Assembly (NCBI RefSeq): GCF_005166025.1
Contig: NZ_CP028923.1
Coordinates: 372,001 to 436,000, forward strand
Direction of reading: 5' to 3'
Length of the DNA: 64,000 nt
Origin: Mangrovivirga cuniculi
GTDB lineage: Bacteria > Bacteroidota > Bacteroidia > Cytophagales > Cyclobacteriaceae
Part shown: positions 26,489 to 36,267 of the stretch, piece after piece
Layout: every line of letters begins with the position of its first letter
How positions within the stretch are numbered: position 1 is the first letter of the stretch
Made by a program: the position numbers and the translations under genes
Notes under the pieces: generated by a model
The model's input: only the letters and a program-made list of their open reading frames with translations
The model's database searches: none
What the model was told of the DNA's origin: nothing

Positions 26489-29431
26489 ATGAAGGTTTCG
26501 AGCGCTCAGCCGTTCCAAATCATTTATTCAGTTTTTGAACATGAGTATCTCGGATATCTATTCGAATCCTACATTGTTCATCTCGATGATAACGGAGGTC
26601 TGACTTTTCAGCATCAAAATATTTCAATAAAGAACGCTGAAGAATTTAGTTCAGGTCTGGATGAAGTTGACTATGAGTTGATCGAGTTTATGGACAGTAT
26701 GCAGCAGGATGTTGTAGCCAGAAAGTTTTCAAAGAAACCTATGAAAACTGAGGACTTTTTCCTGAAAGTATTTGATAAGGAAAAAGGCAACAAACTTCTG
26801 CAGAAGGAAATTGAAAGGTATCTTGATTTAAGACGAGCTGAAATCCTAAAAAAGATTAAAGGTAAAAGACTTTTCGAGATGGGTTCCGATGGAGAACCTG
26901 CCTGGAAGGAGATCTTCTATCAGGATAAAGCTGCCACTATACTTTTTCATTTCCACCGCAATGAAGACAACACTCACTATTGGCCGACAATTAAGCATAA
27001 CGGTGCAAAAGTAGACTTTACTTATAAGGATTCTTATATATTGTGTAATGAGCCTGCATACATGGTAGTCGAAGGCAGGTTATACCACTTCGAAAAGAAT
27101 CCGGAAGGCAAAAAACTTATTCCTTTTCTCAGAAAGAAGTTTATTCTTATCCCCGGGAAAATAGAGGAAACGTACTATGAAAAATTCGTTTGCCCGCTAA
27201 TTGCAAATTTTGACGTTACCGCTAAAGGCTTTGATATTATTAATGAGGCCTATGGTGTTAATCCATACATTTATTTCTCTACACTCGCAGCAGCAGAAAC
27301 AACACAAGGCACTTTATTTGATGATAAAAAGCCAGGTGCTAATGTTGAAGACAGGGAAAAAATCTTATTTGAACTTAAGTTTAAATATGGTCCCTACGAA
27401 TTTAAAGGTGAAGCCAATCAGAAATCATCCGTTAGGATGGAAAAAACTGAGGATTCATTTTTATTCCATAAGGTAAGTCGTGATCCTGAAAAAGAAAGAC
27501 AAATCATCCAATACCTTAAAGAGATCGACCTTTTATTAAAGCACGGAAGGTTGACTCTATCTAAACAAGATGCTTTTGCCTGGCTAACCTTATATAAATT
27601 TAAACTGGAGGAAAAAGGATTTAAGCTCATTCAGAAAGATGTAGAAAACAAAAAGTACTTCCTGGGTAAGCCGAATATTAACCTTGAAGTCAATGAAAAA
27701 AATGACTGGTTTGATATTCATGCGGTAATTGAGTTTGGAGACTTTAAGATTCCTTTCAAAGATCTTCGAAAATATATAGTTAAAAAGAAAAGAGAATTTT
27801 CTCTTCCAAACGGTGAAATAGCTGTAATCCCTGAGGCCTGGTTCTCAAAATACGGTGAACTGTTTTCTTTTATGCAAGAAAACGGAGAGGACTCCAGCGA
27901 AAGAATGGCCCTCAACAAACACCATGTTGCCTTGGTTGACGAGCTGAAACACGGAAACCTGGCCAAGGTGAATATTTCCACCAAACTCGAGTCATTGAAA
28001 GATTTTAACAAGATCGATGACTATCCGATGCCGGAAAATTTTAGTGGAAAATTAAGACCTTATCAAAAGGCCGGGTTTAACTGGATGAAGTTTCTGAACA
28101 ATTATAATTTCGGTGGCTGCCTTGCAGATGACATGGGTTTAGGAAAAACAGTTCAGACCCTCGCGCTACTACAAGATGAAAAGGATCAGGGAATGGAAAA
28201 AGCTTCGCTTTTGATTATGCCAACCTCTCTTTTATACAACTGGCAAAAAGAAGCTGAAAAATTCACTCCTAACCTGAAAGTCTTTCTTTATACAGGTACA
28301 AACAGAGAAAAAGACGTTAACCAATTTGAAGGTTACGACATTATATTAACGAGTTACGGTATTGTAAGACTCGATGTGGATATTCTTAAAGATTACTTCT
28401 TTAATTATATAATACTGGATGAGTCTCAGGTTATTAAAAACCCGAATAGCAATATTGCAAAGGCGGTGAGAGACTTGCGCTCTAAATTCAGACTTATCCT
28501 TACCGGTACTCCTCTTGAAAATACTACGCTGGACCTTTGGTCTCAAATGTCTTTTGTTAATCCGGGATTACTCGGTTCGCAATCATTCTTTAAAAATGAA
28601 TTTCTGCAGCCGATTGAAAAAAACCAGGACGAATCAAAGATTAAAAAGCTTTACAATATTATTAAGCCCTTTATCCTGAGAAGGCATAAATCACAAGTAG
28701 CGAAAGACCTTCCTCCTAAAATAGAAAACATCATCTATACTACGATGTCCACGGAACAGGAAGAAAAATATGAGGAAGTAAAAAGCTTCTACCGAAATAA
28801 GATCATGGATGAGATCGAACTTCAGGGAATGAAAAAAAGCCGCATGATGGTATTACAGGGGTTAACCAAATTGCGACAGTTAGCAAACCACCCTAAAATG
28901 GTAGAAGAAGACTACAAAGGAGAAAGTGGAAAAATGGAAGATGTTATGATCAGATTAAATGACGCCATAAGTGATGATCATAAAGTACTTGTGTTTTCTC
29001 AGTTTGTAAAGCATTTGAATATTGTAAAAAAACATCTCGATAAAGAAAAAATAAAATACTGCTACCTCGACGGTTCTACAAAAGACAGGCAGGGTCAGGT
29101 TGAAAAGTTTCAGGATGACCAGTCGGTTAAGGTGTTTTTAATTTCTTTGAAAGCTGGAGGCTTGGGATTAAATCTAACAAAAGCAGATTATGTATTTCTG
29201 TTAGATCCATGGTGGAACCCGGCGATTGAAGCACAGGCAGTAGATAGAGCTCACAGGATAGGGCAGACTAACCAGGTATTTACTTATAAATTCATTATGA
29301 GAGATACCGTCGAAGAAAAAATACTGACCCTTCAGCAAAGCAAATTAAAATTAGCTGATGAGCTTATTAATACAGAAGAAAGCTTTATGAAGAGCCTTGA
29401 TAAAGCAGACATAGAAGCATTATTCACCTGA
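26489..29431 (+). CDS. SNF2-family DEAD/DEAH-box helicase
   Basis: A 980-residue protein; I use the ATG at 26489 over an upstream TTG. Residues 1-510 are a long N-terminal region without a recognised domain. The SNF2 ATPase follows: LRPYQKAGFNWMKFL, Walker A DDMGLGKTVQT near 548, motif II DESQ near 643 (in place of DEAH), LTGTPLENTTLDLWS, and in the second lobe VFSQFVKHL, LISLKAGGLGLNLTKADYV and DRAHRIGQTN. It is a double-stranded-DNA translocase, possibly a remodeller linked to transcription or repair. Its stop overlaps the radA start as TGATG, so both may serve DNA repair. Confidence 0.9.
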   Translation: MKVSSAQPFQIIYSVFEHEYLGYLFESYIVHLDDNGGLTFQHQNISIKNAEEFSSGLDEVDYELIEFMDSMQQDVVARKFSKKPMKTEDFFLKVFDKEKGNKLLQKEIERYLDLRRAEILKKIKGKRLFEMGSDGEPAWKEIFYQDKAATILFHFHRNEDNTHYWPTIKHNGAKVDFTYKDSYILCNEPAYMVVEGRLYHFEKNPEGKKLIPFLRKKFILIPGKIEETYYEKFVCPLIANFDVTAKGFDIINEAYGVNPYIYFSTLAAAETTQGTLFDDKKPGANVEDREKILFELKFKYGPYEFKGEANQKSSVRMEKTEDSFLFHKVSRDPEKERQIIQYLKEIDLLLKHGRLTLSKQDAFAWLTLYKFKLEEKGFKLIQKDVENKKYFLGKPNINLEVNEKNDWFDIHAVIEFGDFKIPFKDLRKYIVKKKREFSLPNGEIAVIPEAWFSKYGELFSFMQENGEDSSERMALNKHHVALVDELKHGNLAKVNISTKLESLKDFNKIDDYPMPENFSGKLRPYQKAGFNWMKFLNNYNFGGCLADDMGLGKTVQTLALLQDEKDQGMEKASLLIMPTSLLYNWQKEAEKFTPNLKVFLYTGTNREKDVNQFEGYDIILTSYGIVRLDVDILKDYFFNYIILDESQVIKNPNSNIAKAVRDLRSKFRLILTGTPLENTTLDLWSQMSFVNPGLLGSQSFFKNEFLQPIEKNQDESKIKKLYNIIKPFILRRHKSQVAKDLPPKIENIIYTTMSTEQEEKYEEVKSFYRNKIMDEIELQGMKKSRMMVLQGLTKLRQLANHPKMVEEDYKGESGKMEDVMIRLNDAISDDHKVLVFSQFVKHLNIVKKHLDKEKIKYCYLDGSTKDRQGQVEKFQDDQSVKVFLISLKAGGLGLNLTKADYVFLLDPWWNPAIEAQAVDRAHRIGQTNQVFTYKFIMRDTVEEKILTLQQSKLKLADELINTEESFMKSLDKADIEALFT

Positions 29432-30824
29432 TGGCTAAACAAAAAACTGCATACGTTTGTGATAATTGTGGCTATGATTCGCCAAAGTGGCTTGGAAAGT
29501 GCCCTTCCTGTTCTCAATGGAACACTTTTAAAGAAATAAAGCTGGGTTCCGGTAAAAAGAATGAACCTGAAACTTTATGGGAAGAGCCGGAAAACAAGTC
29601 AAATGGCTTACTAAAAAATAAGGCTTCAAGACTTTCTGAAGTAAGTACTGACGAACAGCCTCGTATAATCACTGAAGACCTGGAGTTTAACAGAGTGTTG
29701 GGCGGAGGAATCGTTCCCGGATCTCTGGTATTAATTGGTGGTGAGCCCGGAATAGGAAAGTCTACTTTAATGCTTCAGATTTCTCAATCATTAGGGAAGA
29801 ACAAAAAAGTATTATATATAAGCGGAGAAGAAAGTGCCCAGCAAATCAGTATGAGAGCAAAGCGAATGGGGCTTGAGGCTAGCGAAATCTATTTACTTAC
29901 CGAAACACAAGTTGACCATATATTCAACGAAATTAAAACGATCGACCCGGATCTTATTATCGTTGATTCTATCCAAACCACGGTTACTCCTCATAATGAT
30001 TCAATGGCAGGTAGCATTACCCAGATTAGAGATTGTACTGCAACCTTTATGAAGTTTGCCAAAAAAACCCAGACATCCGTTATCCTCATTGGTCATATCA
30101 CAAAAGATGGAAGTATAGCTGGCCCGAAGATATTAGAGCATATGGTTGATACGGTACTTCAGTTTGAAGGAGACAGACATATGAGCTACCGGATTCTTCG
30201 TACCACTAAAAACAGATTTGGAAGTACAGCAGAGCTTGGAATCTACGAAATGATTAAAGATGGTCTAAGACAAGTCAATAACCCATCAGAAATCTTACTT
30301 TCCCAAAGAGAAGAGCATGCGTCAGGAATTGCTATTGGAGCTACTTTGGAAGGAAACAGGCCCCTACTAGTAGAAATCCAGGCGCTAGTGAGCACAGCAG
30401 CTTATGGGACCCCCAAAGGACCTGCACAGGGTTTGACGTCAAAAGACTAAATATGCTTTTAGCCGTTCTTGAAAAACGAATGGGGTTTCGACTGGGCTCG
30501 TTTGATGTGTTTATCAATATTGCCGGAGGTATAAAAATTGAAGATCCTGCAATTGATTTGGCAGTTTGTGCAGCGGTAATCAGTAGCGCCAATGAGATTC
30601 CTGTGCCAAAAGACGCTTGTTTTGCTGGAGAGGTAGGACTAAGTGGTGAAATCAGAGCAGTCAACAGGATAGATAGTCGATTAGCAGAAGCAAGTAAACT
30701 TGGTCTTGATACTTTCTATCTCAGTAATATGCAGAAGAAATCTATTAGTAATGAATATAATAATCTGACTCTTGGTTGGTGCAACAAACTGGGGGATGCC
30801 CTTTCAGATTGGTTAGTCAGATAA
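29431..30824 (+). pseudogene. radA: radA, DNA repair protein, interrupted by a frameshift
   Basis: RadA is a RecA-like ATPase that drives branch migration in recombination. The first part (29431-30450, 339 residues) has the zinc finger C10, C13, C24, C27, Walker A GGEPGIGKST (103-112) and the RadA motif KNRFG (260-264). At YGTPKG (around 30414) it leaves the family reading and stops at 30448-30450. The other frame continues as GFDVKRLN and the Lon-like C-terminal domain, open to 30824. Adding one base to the C run at 30410-30414 restores YGTPQRTCTGFDVKRLN, close to the family consensus, and a 464-residue protein. Either a sequencing error or a real inactivating or slippage event. Confidence 0.88.
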
Positions 30825-31712
30825 CTTATTGTATCCTCGCCAGCCTTGTAACCCTCCGGTATGAACAAATAATATTTTGGTTCCTTTCTTAAAATACCCC
30901 TGACTTATTTTATCAAGCAATCCATAAAGGCCCTTACTGGTATATACCGGATCAGGAAGGATATTATACTCTTTTTGAAAATCCTTACAGAAGCTTCTGA
31001 GCTCATCCGGAAACTTTCCATATCCTCCAAAAGTATATTCCTGCCATGAGATCAACGGATCTATACCATATTTAACCAATCGGTCATTTACATTTAATAA
31101 TGTTTGCCTAAGATTAAGAGCTGGTACAGTAATAACTTTAGTCTCGCTATCTTTTACAGCTTTTGCTATTCCAATAGCAGTAGTTGAAGTTCCGGAGCAA
31201 ACTAAAATATAATTATATTGACTTATATTTTGAATGCGTCCAATCATATCAACAACTCCCTTTTCACCAGTATCACCAGCTCCTCCTTCCGGAATAATCA
31301 ACGAATTTGGATGTTTCTTCTTAATTGTATCTAAGAATTTAGTATCAAACCTCATTTTATAATCCTTTCGGCTTATAAAATCTAATTTCATACCGTATTG
31401 CTCGGCATCATATAAGGTAGGGTTTCTTTCTTTGGCAGCAAGTTCTTCACCTCTTATAATCCCAATTGTTTTAAAACCGAACTTTTTGCCTGTATAAGCA
31501 AGCGCATGGATATGATTACTATAAGCTCCTCCAAAACTGATAAGAGTGTTATAATTTTTTTCCTGGGCTTCTTTAATAAAATATTTAAGCTTCCAGTATT
31601 TATTTCCACTAATTTGTGGATGCAAAAGGTCTTCTCGAAGAATATCAACTTGAACTTTGTGTTCTTTCAAAAAGTCGCTAAACAAATGGTCAATTATAGC
31701 TGGCTTTTCCAT
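30813..31712 (-). CDS. PLP-dependent ACC deaminase / D-cysteine desulfhydrase family protein
   Basis: A 299-residue fold-type II PLP enzyme. LREDLLHPQISGNKYWKLKYFIKEA (split over 20-45) contains the PLP lysine in GNKYWK; the FGGAYSNHIHALAY block (about 60-73) and VCSGTSTTAIGI phosphate-binding loop (about 170-181) match the family. Members split 1-aminocyclopropane-1-carboxylate or D-cysteine into ammonia and a keto acid; from sequence alone the substrate cannot be fixed. The 3' end overlaps radA by 12 bp, convergently. Confidence 0.85.
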   Translation of the reverse strand: MEKPAIIDHLFSDFLKEHKVQVDILREDLLHPQISGNKYWKLKYFIKEAQEKNYNTLISFGGAYSNHIHALAYTGKKFGFKTIGIIRGEELAAKERNPTLYDAEQYGMKLDFISRKDYKMRFDTKFLDTIKKKHPNSLIIPEGGAGDTGEKGVVDMIGRIQNISQYNYILVCSGTSTTAIGIAKAVKDSETKVITVPALNLRQTLLNVNDRLVKYGIDPLISWQEYTFGGYGKFPDELRSFCKDFQKEYNILPDPVYTSKGLYGLLDKISQGYFKKGTKILFVHTGGLQGWRGYNKLSD

Positions 31713-31742
31713 AAATTAAAAATAGACTAACTTCGCAATTCA

Positions 31743-32768
31743 ATGCAAGATATAGAAGAGTATTCAGATAGCGATGAATTATACGAACACTATCGTATAA
31801 TCTGTGATCCTAAACAAACATTATTAAGGATCGATAAGTTTTTGATGGACCGATTGCCTAATGTAACCCGTTCAAAATTGCAAACAGCCATCAAAGATGG
31901 TTTCGTGAAGGTTAATAACAAAAATGTCAAACCTAATTACAAGGTTCACCCTGATGATGAAATTATTATTGCCTTACCAGAGCCTCCAAAAGAATCGGAG
32001 GTAATACCAGAGGACATTCCTCTGGACATAAAATATGAAGATGATCATTTATTGGTAGTCGAAAAGCCCGCAGGTATGGTGGTTCATCCGGCATATAATA
32101 ACTGGAGTGGAACTCTGGTTAACGCCCTGGCTTTCCATTTTGAACAACTGCCGGAAATGCCAGGTAATACAGGAAGGCCAGGTCTCGTCCACCGCATTGA
32201 CAAAGACACAAGTGGATTACTGGTTATTGCAAAGTCCGAATTAGCTATGACCGGATTAGCAAAGCAATTTTTTGACCACACCATTGATCGAACTTATATT
32301 GCTATGGTGTGGGGTATTCCAAAAGAAGAAAAAGCAACAATCAATTCTCCATTGGGAAGGCATCCAAAAGACCGAAGGGTAGTAACTGTGGTGGATGAAG
32401 AAAAGGGAGGAAAACACGCCATAACTCATTATAAAGTGCTCGAAGACTTGAGGTATGTATCTCTGGTGCAATGTAAACTAGAAACAGGAAGAACCCATCA
32501 AATAAGAGCACACCTGAAATCTATTGGACATCCATTATTTAATGACAGCACATATGGTGGAGATAAAATTTTAAAAGGGGCCCGTTTCTCTAAATATAAT
32601 AGTTTCGTGGAAAATTGTTTTAAGTTGATGCCAAGGCAGGCTTTACATGCGAAGTCTCTTGGCTTTATCCATCCAATTACCGAAGAAAAATTATATTTTG
32701 AATCTGAGCTACCAGATGATTTTAATTCCGTAATAGAAAAGTGGAGACATTACGTTCAATATAATTAA
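31743..32768 (+). CDS. RluA-family 23S rRNA pseudouridine synthase (RluD-like)
   Basis: A 341-residue enzyme. Residues of about 26-85 are an S4 RNA-binding domain (IDKFLMDRLPNVTRSKLQTAIKDGFVKVN, split), followed by the RluA catalytic core with VVEKPAGMVVHPA, LVHRIDKDTSGLLV (the catalytic aspartate is in RIDKDTSG) and ETGRTHQIRAHL. The S4 plus core architecture and length fit RluD, which modifies helix 69 of 23S rRNA. The ferrochelatase gene follows by 32 bp in the same direction. Confidence 0.9.
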   Translation: MQDIEEYSDSDELYEHYRIICDPKQTLLRIDKFLMDRLPNVTRSKLQTAIKDGFVKVNNKNVKPNYKVHPDDEIIIALPEPPKESEVIPEDIPLDIKYEDDHLLVVEKPAGMVVHPAYNNWSGTLVNALAFHFEQLPEMPGNTGRPGLVHRIDKDTSGLLVIAKSELAMTGLAKQFFDHTIDRTYIAMVWGIPKEEKATINSPLGRHPKDRRVVTVVDEEKGGKHAITHYKVLEDLRYVSLVQCKLETGRTHQIRAHLKSIGHPLFNDSTYGGDKILKGARFSKYNSFVENCFKLMPRQALHAKSLGFIHPITEEKLYFESELPDDFNSVIEKWRHYVQYN

Positions 32769-32800
32769 ACATATACTTTCTTTTAGTGTTTGATTCAAAT

Positions 32801-33823
32801 ATGAATATGAAAAATAAAAAAACCGGAGTTTTACTTATCAATCTAGGAACACCTGATAGTCCAAAAGTATCTGATGTCAGGTCTTATCTATTTCAATTTC
32901 TTAATGACCCAAGAGTCATTGACATTCCTGTCGTCTTAAGAAAAGTACTGGTTAATGGAATAATAGTTCCTTTTCGAGCTCCCAAATCAGCAGAGGAGTA
33001 TAAAAAATTGTGGACAGATAAAGGCTCTCCGCTTCTATACTATAGCGAACAAACTAAAGAAAAACTACAAGAGTCTTTAGGCAACGACATCACTGTGGAA
33101 CTGGCGATGAGATACAAGAACCCATCAATTCCTGATGTTCTTGAAAAAATGAGAAAAGAAAATTATGACAAAATAATTATCCTTCCTTTATTTCCACAAT
33201 ATGCATCAGCTACAAATGGATCAGCTATCGAAGAGGTTTTCAGAGTCATTAGTAAATGGTGGGTAATTCCTGAGCTTGAATTCGTAGGCCAGTTTTATGA
33301 CCATCCTCTTTACATACAAGCCTATGCTGAACTAGGGCGTCAATTTAAGATTGAAGATTACGACCATGTGATTTTTAGTTATCATGGACTACCAACAAGA
33401 CAGGTTGACAAAGTGTACGACAATGGTCTTTGCGAAGACAGAGATTGTGAAAAAGAGGTCAATGAAGAAAACAAGTTCTGCTACAAGGCCACCTCATATG
33501 CTACCACTCGAGCTATAGCTGAAGCGTTAAACATTCCTGAGGAAAAATATACAGTTGCTTTTCAGTCAAGGCTAGATAATAAATGGCTTGAACCTTTTGC
33601 TGATAAAACCATCATTGAACAAGCACAAAAAGGAGCAAAAAAATTGTTATTTTTTAGTCCTGCATTCACTGCAGACTGCCTGGAAACTATTATTGAGATA
33701 GGAGAAGGATATCAGGAACTATTTGAAGAACATGGAGGTGAAAAAGTTCAATTAGTACCAAGCCTAAATGATCATCCGACCTGGATAGAGTGTTTAAAAG
33801 ATATTGTAAAGAATAGAGTATAA
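32801..33823 (+). CDS. hemH: Ferrochelatase
   Basis: A 340-residue enzyme inserting iron into protoporphyrin to make haem (or into coproporphyrin in some phyla). GVLLINLGTPDSP opens the fold; FSYHGLPTRQVD carries the conserved active-site histidine, and SPAFTADCLETIIEIGEG is the C-terminal signature with the second metal-side residues. Cysteines near CEDRDCEKE are of interest as extra ligands. Start is uncertain between ATGs at 32801 and 32807; a GTG at 32786 is also open. It likely forms an operon with the pseudouridine synthase gene and is followed by a terminator. Confidence 0.93.
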   Translation: MNMKNKKTGVLLINLGTPDSPKVSDVRSYLFQFLNDPRVIDIPVVLRKVLVNGIIVPFRAPKSAEEYKKLWTDKGSPLLYYSEQTKEKLQESLGNDITVELAMRYKNPSIPDVLEKMRKENYDKIIILPLFPQYASATNGSAIEEVFRVISKWWVIPELEFVGQFYDHPLYIQAYAELGRQFKIEDYDHVIFSYHGLPTRQVDKVYDNGLCEDRDCEKEVNEENKFCYKATSYATTRAIAEALNIPEEKYTVAFQSRLDNKWLEPFADKTIIEQAQKGAKKLLFFSPAFTADCLETIIEIGEGYQELFEEHGGEKVQLVPSLNDHPTWIECLKDIVKNRV

Positions 33824-33828
33824 AAAAA

Positions 33829-33844
33829 GGCTGCAAATGCAGCC
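33829..33844. terminator. Bidirectional terminator between hemH and the DUF6263-like gene
   Basis: GGCTGC/GCAGCC stem with a 4-nt loop, seven A on the left and six T on the right, so it can terminate both convergent genes. Confidence 0.88.
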
Positions 33845-33852
33845 TTTTTTAT

Positions 33853-34788
33853 TTATTCCAAGTTTTGTACTTTGATCTGAGTTGTCAATTCCATTGGTAT
33901 TACCATTAATTGACCGCTGGTTGGTTCAGTGATTTTCACATCTCCTTTAGCTACTTGCATAAATAATGCTTTTTGAGGGATAGATTCAGAATCTAACAAT
34001 GCCTCTCCCTGGAGCTGTCCGGAAAGATTAATTTTAGCTGGCATTCCCATCAAATTCATGGTTGCACCTTCAGAAGTCTTCATATTTCCCTTGATATCAA
34101 CTTTAGCCATCTTATTTTCTGTAGAGGCATAATTAAAATCTTTTGTCGCCTTCATACTAAAGCTAGATACAGAAATTTCACTGGTCTTATTCCATGTATC
34201 GCCCTTAGAAGCTCCTCCGTCTTTAAGAGTAATGAAAATCTGATTAAACATTTCTGCAATCTGATCTTTTGACATAGATGCTTCCAATTGACTTTTTAAC
34301 ATCTCAACCTGTGCTGGAGGTAAGTTCTCCAGAGACCCTACTATTTTATTAACCAGCTCATCCGCTCCTTCGAGATCTGAAATATTCCCGTTGTTATCTA
34401 TTTTAAAAGAATATTTATGACCCTTTAAATTTTTATATATCATCCCGGTTTGACCTCCGGCTTTTTCCGGATCTTCTGAATCGTATTCGGATACATTTCC
34501 ATTCGCTGAGGATACATTCTTGAACGATGAAATTACAGCCTCCATGGTGTATGAGGATCCTGAGGCTTCTAATACATTAATATCAAATACATAAACTGAA
34601 GAGTTTTCAATTTCCTGTTTTTGACTCATGATGGTTTGCACCACTTTTGTATCTGAAGAATATGAATACTTGAATTTATCTCCCTCATTAAAATCATAGC
34701 TGATTTCATTTTTAATTATAGTGAAAGCAAAAGATATCGCCACACCAATGAAAATCAATACAGGTAATAGTTTTAGTTGTCTAGTCAT
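33853..34788 (-). CDS. DUF6263-like secreted protein
   Basis: A 311-residue protein starting MTRQLKLL at 34788, which gives a signal anchor at about residues 5-24; the longer reading adds ten residues. The mature part is beta-rich with strands such as YDFNEGDKFKYSYSSD near residue 33, a central helix (LENLPPAQVEMLKSQLEASMSKDQIAEMFNQ, split over 145-185), and GDTWNKTSEI. This matches the DUF6263 family of Bacteroidota, of unknown function. It should be periplasmic or surface-located. Confidence 0.65.
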   Translation of the reverse strand: MTRQLKLLPVLIFIGVAISFAFTIIKNEISYDFNEGDKFKYSYSSDTKVVQTIMSQKQEIENSSVYVFDINVLEASGSSYTMEAVISSFKNVSSANGNVSEYDSEDPEKAGGQTGMIYKNLKGHKYSFKIDNNGNISDLEGADELVNKIVGSLENLPPAQVEMLKSQLEASMSKDQIAEMFNQIFITLKDGGASKGDTWNKTSEISVSSFSMKATKDFNYASTENKMAKVDIKGNMKTSEGATMNLMGMPAKINLSGQLQGEALLDSESIPQKALFMQVAKGDVKITEPTSGQLMVIPMELTTQIKVQNLE

Positions 34789-34912
34789 TTTTCTTATTAT
34801 TTCTAATTGAATGATCATAAAGAAAAGCTAATTTAATAAACAATTTAGGATTAGATAAGATAAATTTTATATAATCATCTATAATTTGATAAATGGTAAA
34901 AACAATACATCT

Positions 34913-36211
34913 ATGAAGCGACATATTATCTCTTTTTTCTTTTTATTACCTGCAATAATCTGTGGTCAAAAGCTAAACGAAAAGGCAGGACAAAAAGCTG
35001 AAGAAATTGAACAAAAAGTTATTGAACTAAGAAGATATTTTCACCAAAACCCCGAACTGAGTAACCGTGAATTCAAAACAGCTGAAAAGATTGCAAATCA
35101 TCTGAGATCATTGGGTATTGAGGTTCAAACAGGAGTTGCAAAAACAGGAGTTGTTGGAATACTTAAAGGGGGAAAACCCGGCCCCGTTGTCGGCTTAAGA
35201 GCTGATATTGATGCCTTACCTGTGACTGAAAGAACTGATCTTGAATTCAAAAGTAAAGTAATTGCTGAATATAATGATCAGGAAACAGGTGTTATGCATG
35301 CCTGTGGGCATGATACACACATTGCTATTTTAATGGGAGTAGCAGAAGTACTTTCTTCCATGAAAGATGACTTAAAAGGAACTGTAAAGTTTATATTTCA
35401 ACCTGCAGAGGAAGGAGCTCCTCCCGGAGAGGAAGGTGGCGCTGAATTAATGGTCAAAGAAGGAGTGCTAAAAAACCCAGATGTAGATGCAATATTTGGC
35501 CTTCATATTAATGCAGGAACTCCTGTAGGACAAATAAAGATAAAAAAAGGAGGTATAATGGCTGCCTCAGATAGGTTTGTAATAAAAATAAAAGGAAGTC
35601 AGACTCATGGTTCTACTCCATGGGGCGGAACTGATCCCATTGCTATTTCAGGACAGATAATTAACGGTCTACAGCATATTATCAGCCGTCATACAGAATT
35701 GACTAAAGAAGCTGCTGTTATTAGTGTGGGAATGATAAAGTCCGGAGTTAGGTTTAATATCATTCCGGAAGAGGCTGAACTAACGGGAACGATCAGAACT
35801 CTGGATGGTGATATGCGAAAAGAAATACATCGGAGAATGAAACTGGTAGCTTCTAATATTGCGGAATCACATGGAGGTACAGCAGAAGTAGAAATCCAAA
35901 AAATGGTACCCGTAACCTACAATAATCATGAACTAACAGAAAAGGTAATGCCTTCTCTTAAAAAAGCAGCGTTAAATGGAGACTTAGTGGTTACACAAGC
36001 CATAACCGGAGGAGAAGATTTTGCTTATTTTCAGGAAAAAATTCCAGGCGTATATTTCTTTATCGGAGGAAAAGTCGAGAGCGATGACAAAAGAAAAGAA
36101 AAAATCACATCTCAACACCATACTCCCGATTTCATGATTGATGAGGCTGGTATGCTTACTGGCATGAAAGCCTTCCTTAATATTACCCTCGATTACATGA
36201 ATAGCAATTAA
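34913..36211 (+). CDS. Secreted M20 family amidohydrolase
   Basis: A 432-residue metallo-hydrolase with a signal peptide (MKRHIISFFFLLPAIICGQ; ATG at 34913 chosen over an upstream TTG). It carries metal-ligand motifs of the M20D subfamily: HACGHDTHIAILMG (about 130-143), FQPAEEGAPPGEEGGAELM, FGLHINAGTPVG, and the late histidine in TSQHHTPDF. Relatives are N-acyl-L-amino-acid or hippurate hydrolases; periplasmic location suggests scavenging of acylated amino acids. It is monocistronic and ends in a terminator. Confidence 0.88.
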   Translation: MKRHIISFFFLLPAIICGQKLNEKAGQKAEEIEQKVIELRRYFHQNPELSNREFKTAEKIANHLRSLGIEVQTGVAKTGVVGILKGGKPGPVVGLRADIDALPVTERTDLEFKSKVIAEYNDQETGVMHACGHDTHIAILMGVAEVLSSMKDDLKGTVKFIFQPAEEGAPPGEEGGAELMVKEGVLKNPDVDAIFGLHINAGTPVGQIKIKKGGIMAASDRFVIKIKGSQTHGSTPWGGTDPIAISGQIINGLQHIISRHTELTKEAAVISVGMIKSGVRFNIIPEEAELTGTIRTLDGDMRKEIHRRMKLVASNIAESHGGTAEVEIQKMVPVTYNNHELTEKVMPSLKKAALNGDLVVTQAITGGEDFAYFQEKIPGVYFFIGGKVESDDKRKEKITSQHHTPDFMIDEAGMLTGMKAFLNITLDYMNSN

Positions 36212-36218
36212 TAAAAAA

Positions 36219-36241
36219 AGCCCTTCAAATAATGAAGGGCT
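36219..36241. terminator. Bidirectional terminator between the M20 gene and the cysteine desulfurase gene
   Basis: AGCCCTTC/GAAGGGCT stem with a 7-nt loop, A run on the left and TTTT on the right. Confidence 0.88.
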
Positions 36242-36267
36242 TTTCTATAGTTCCTTAACTATTATAT

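Noticed and set aside
30405-30460. Programmed frameshifting in radA
   Set aside because: No slippery heptamer with a downstream structure was seen at the shift point, and the family is not known to use programmed shifting. A lost base in a C run explains the break more simply.
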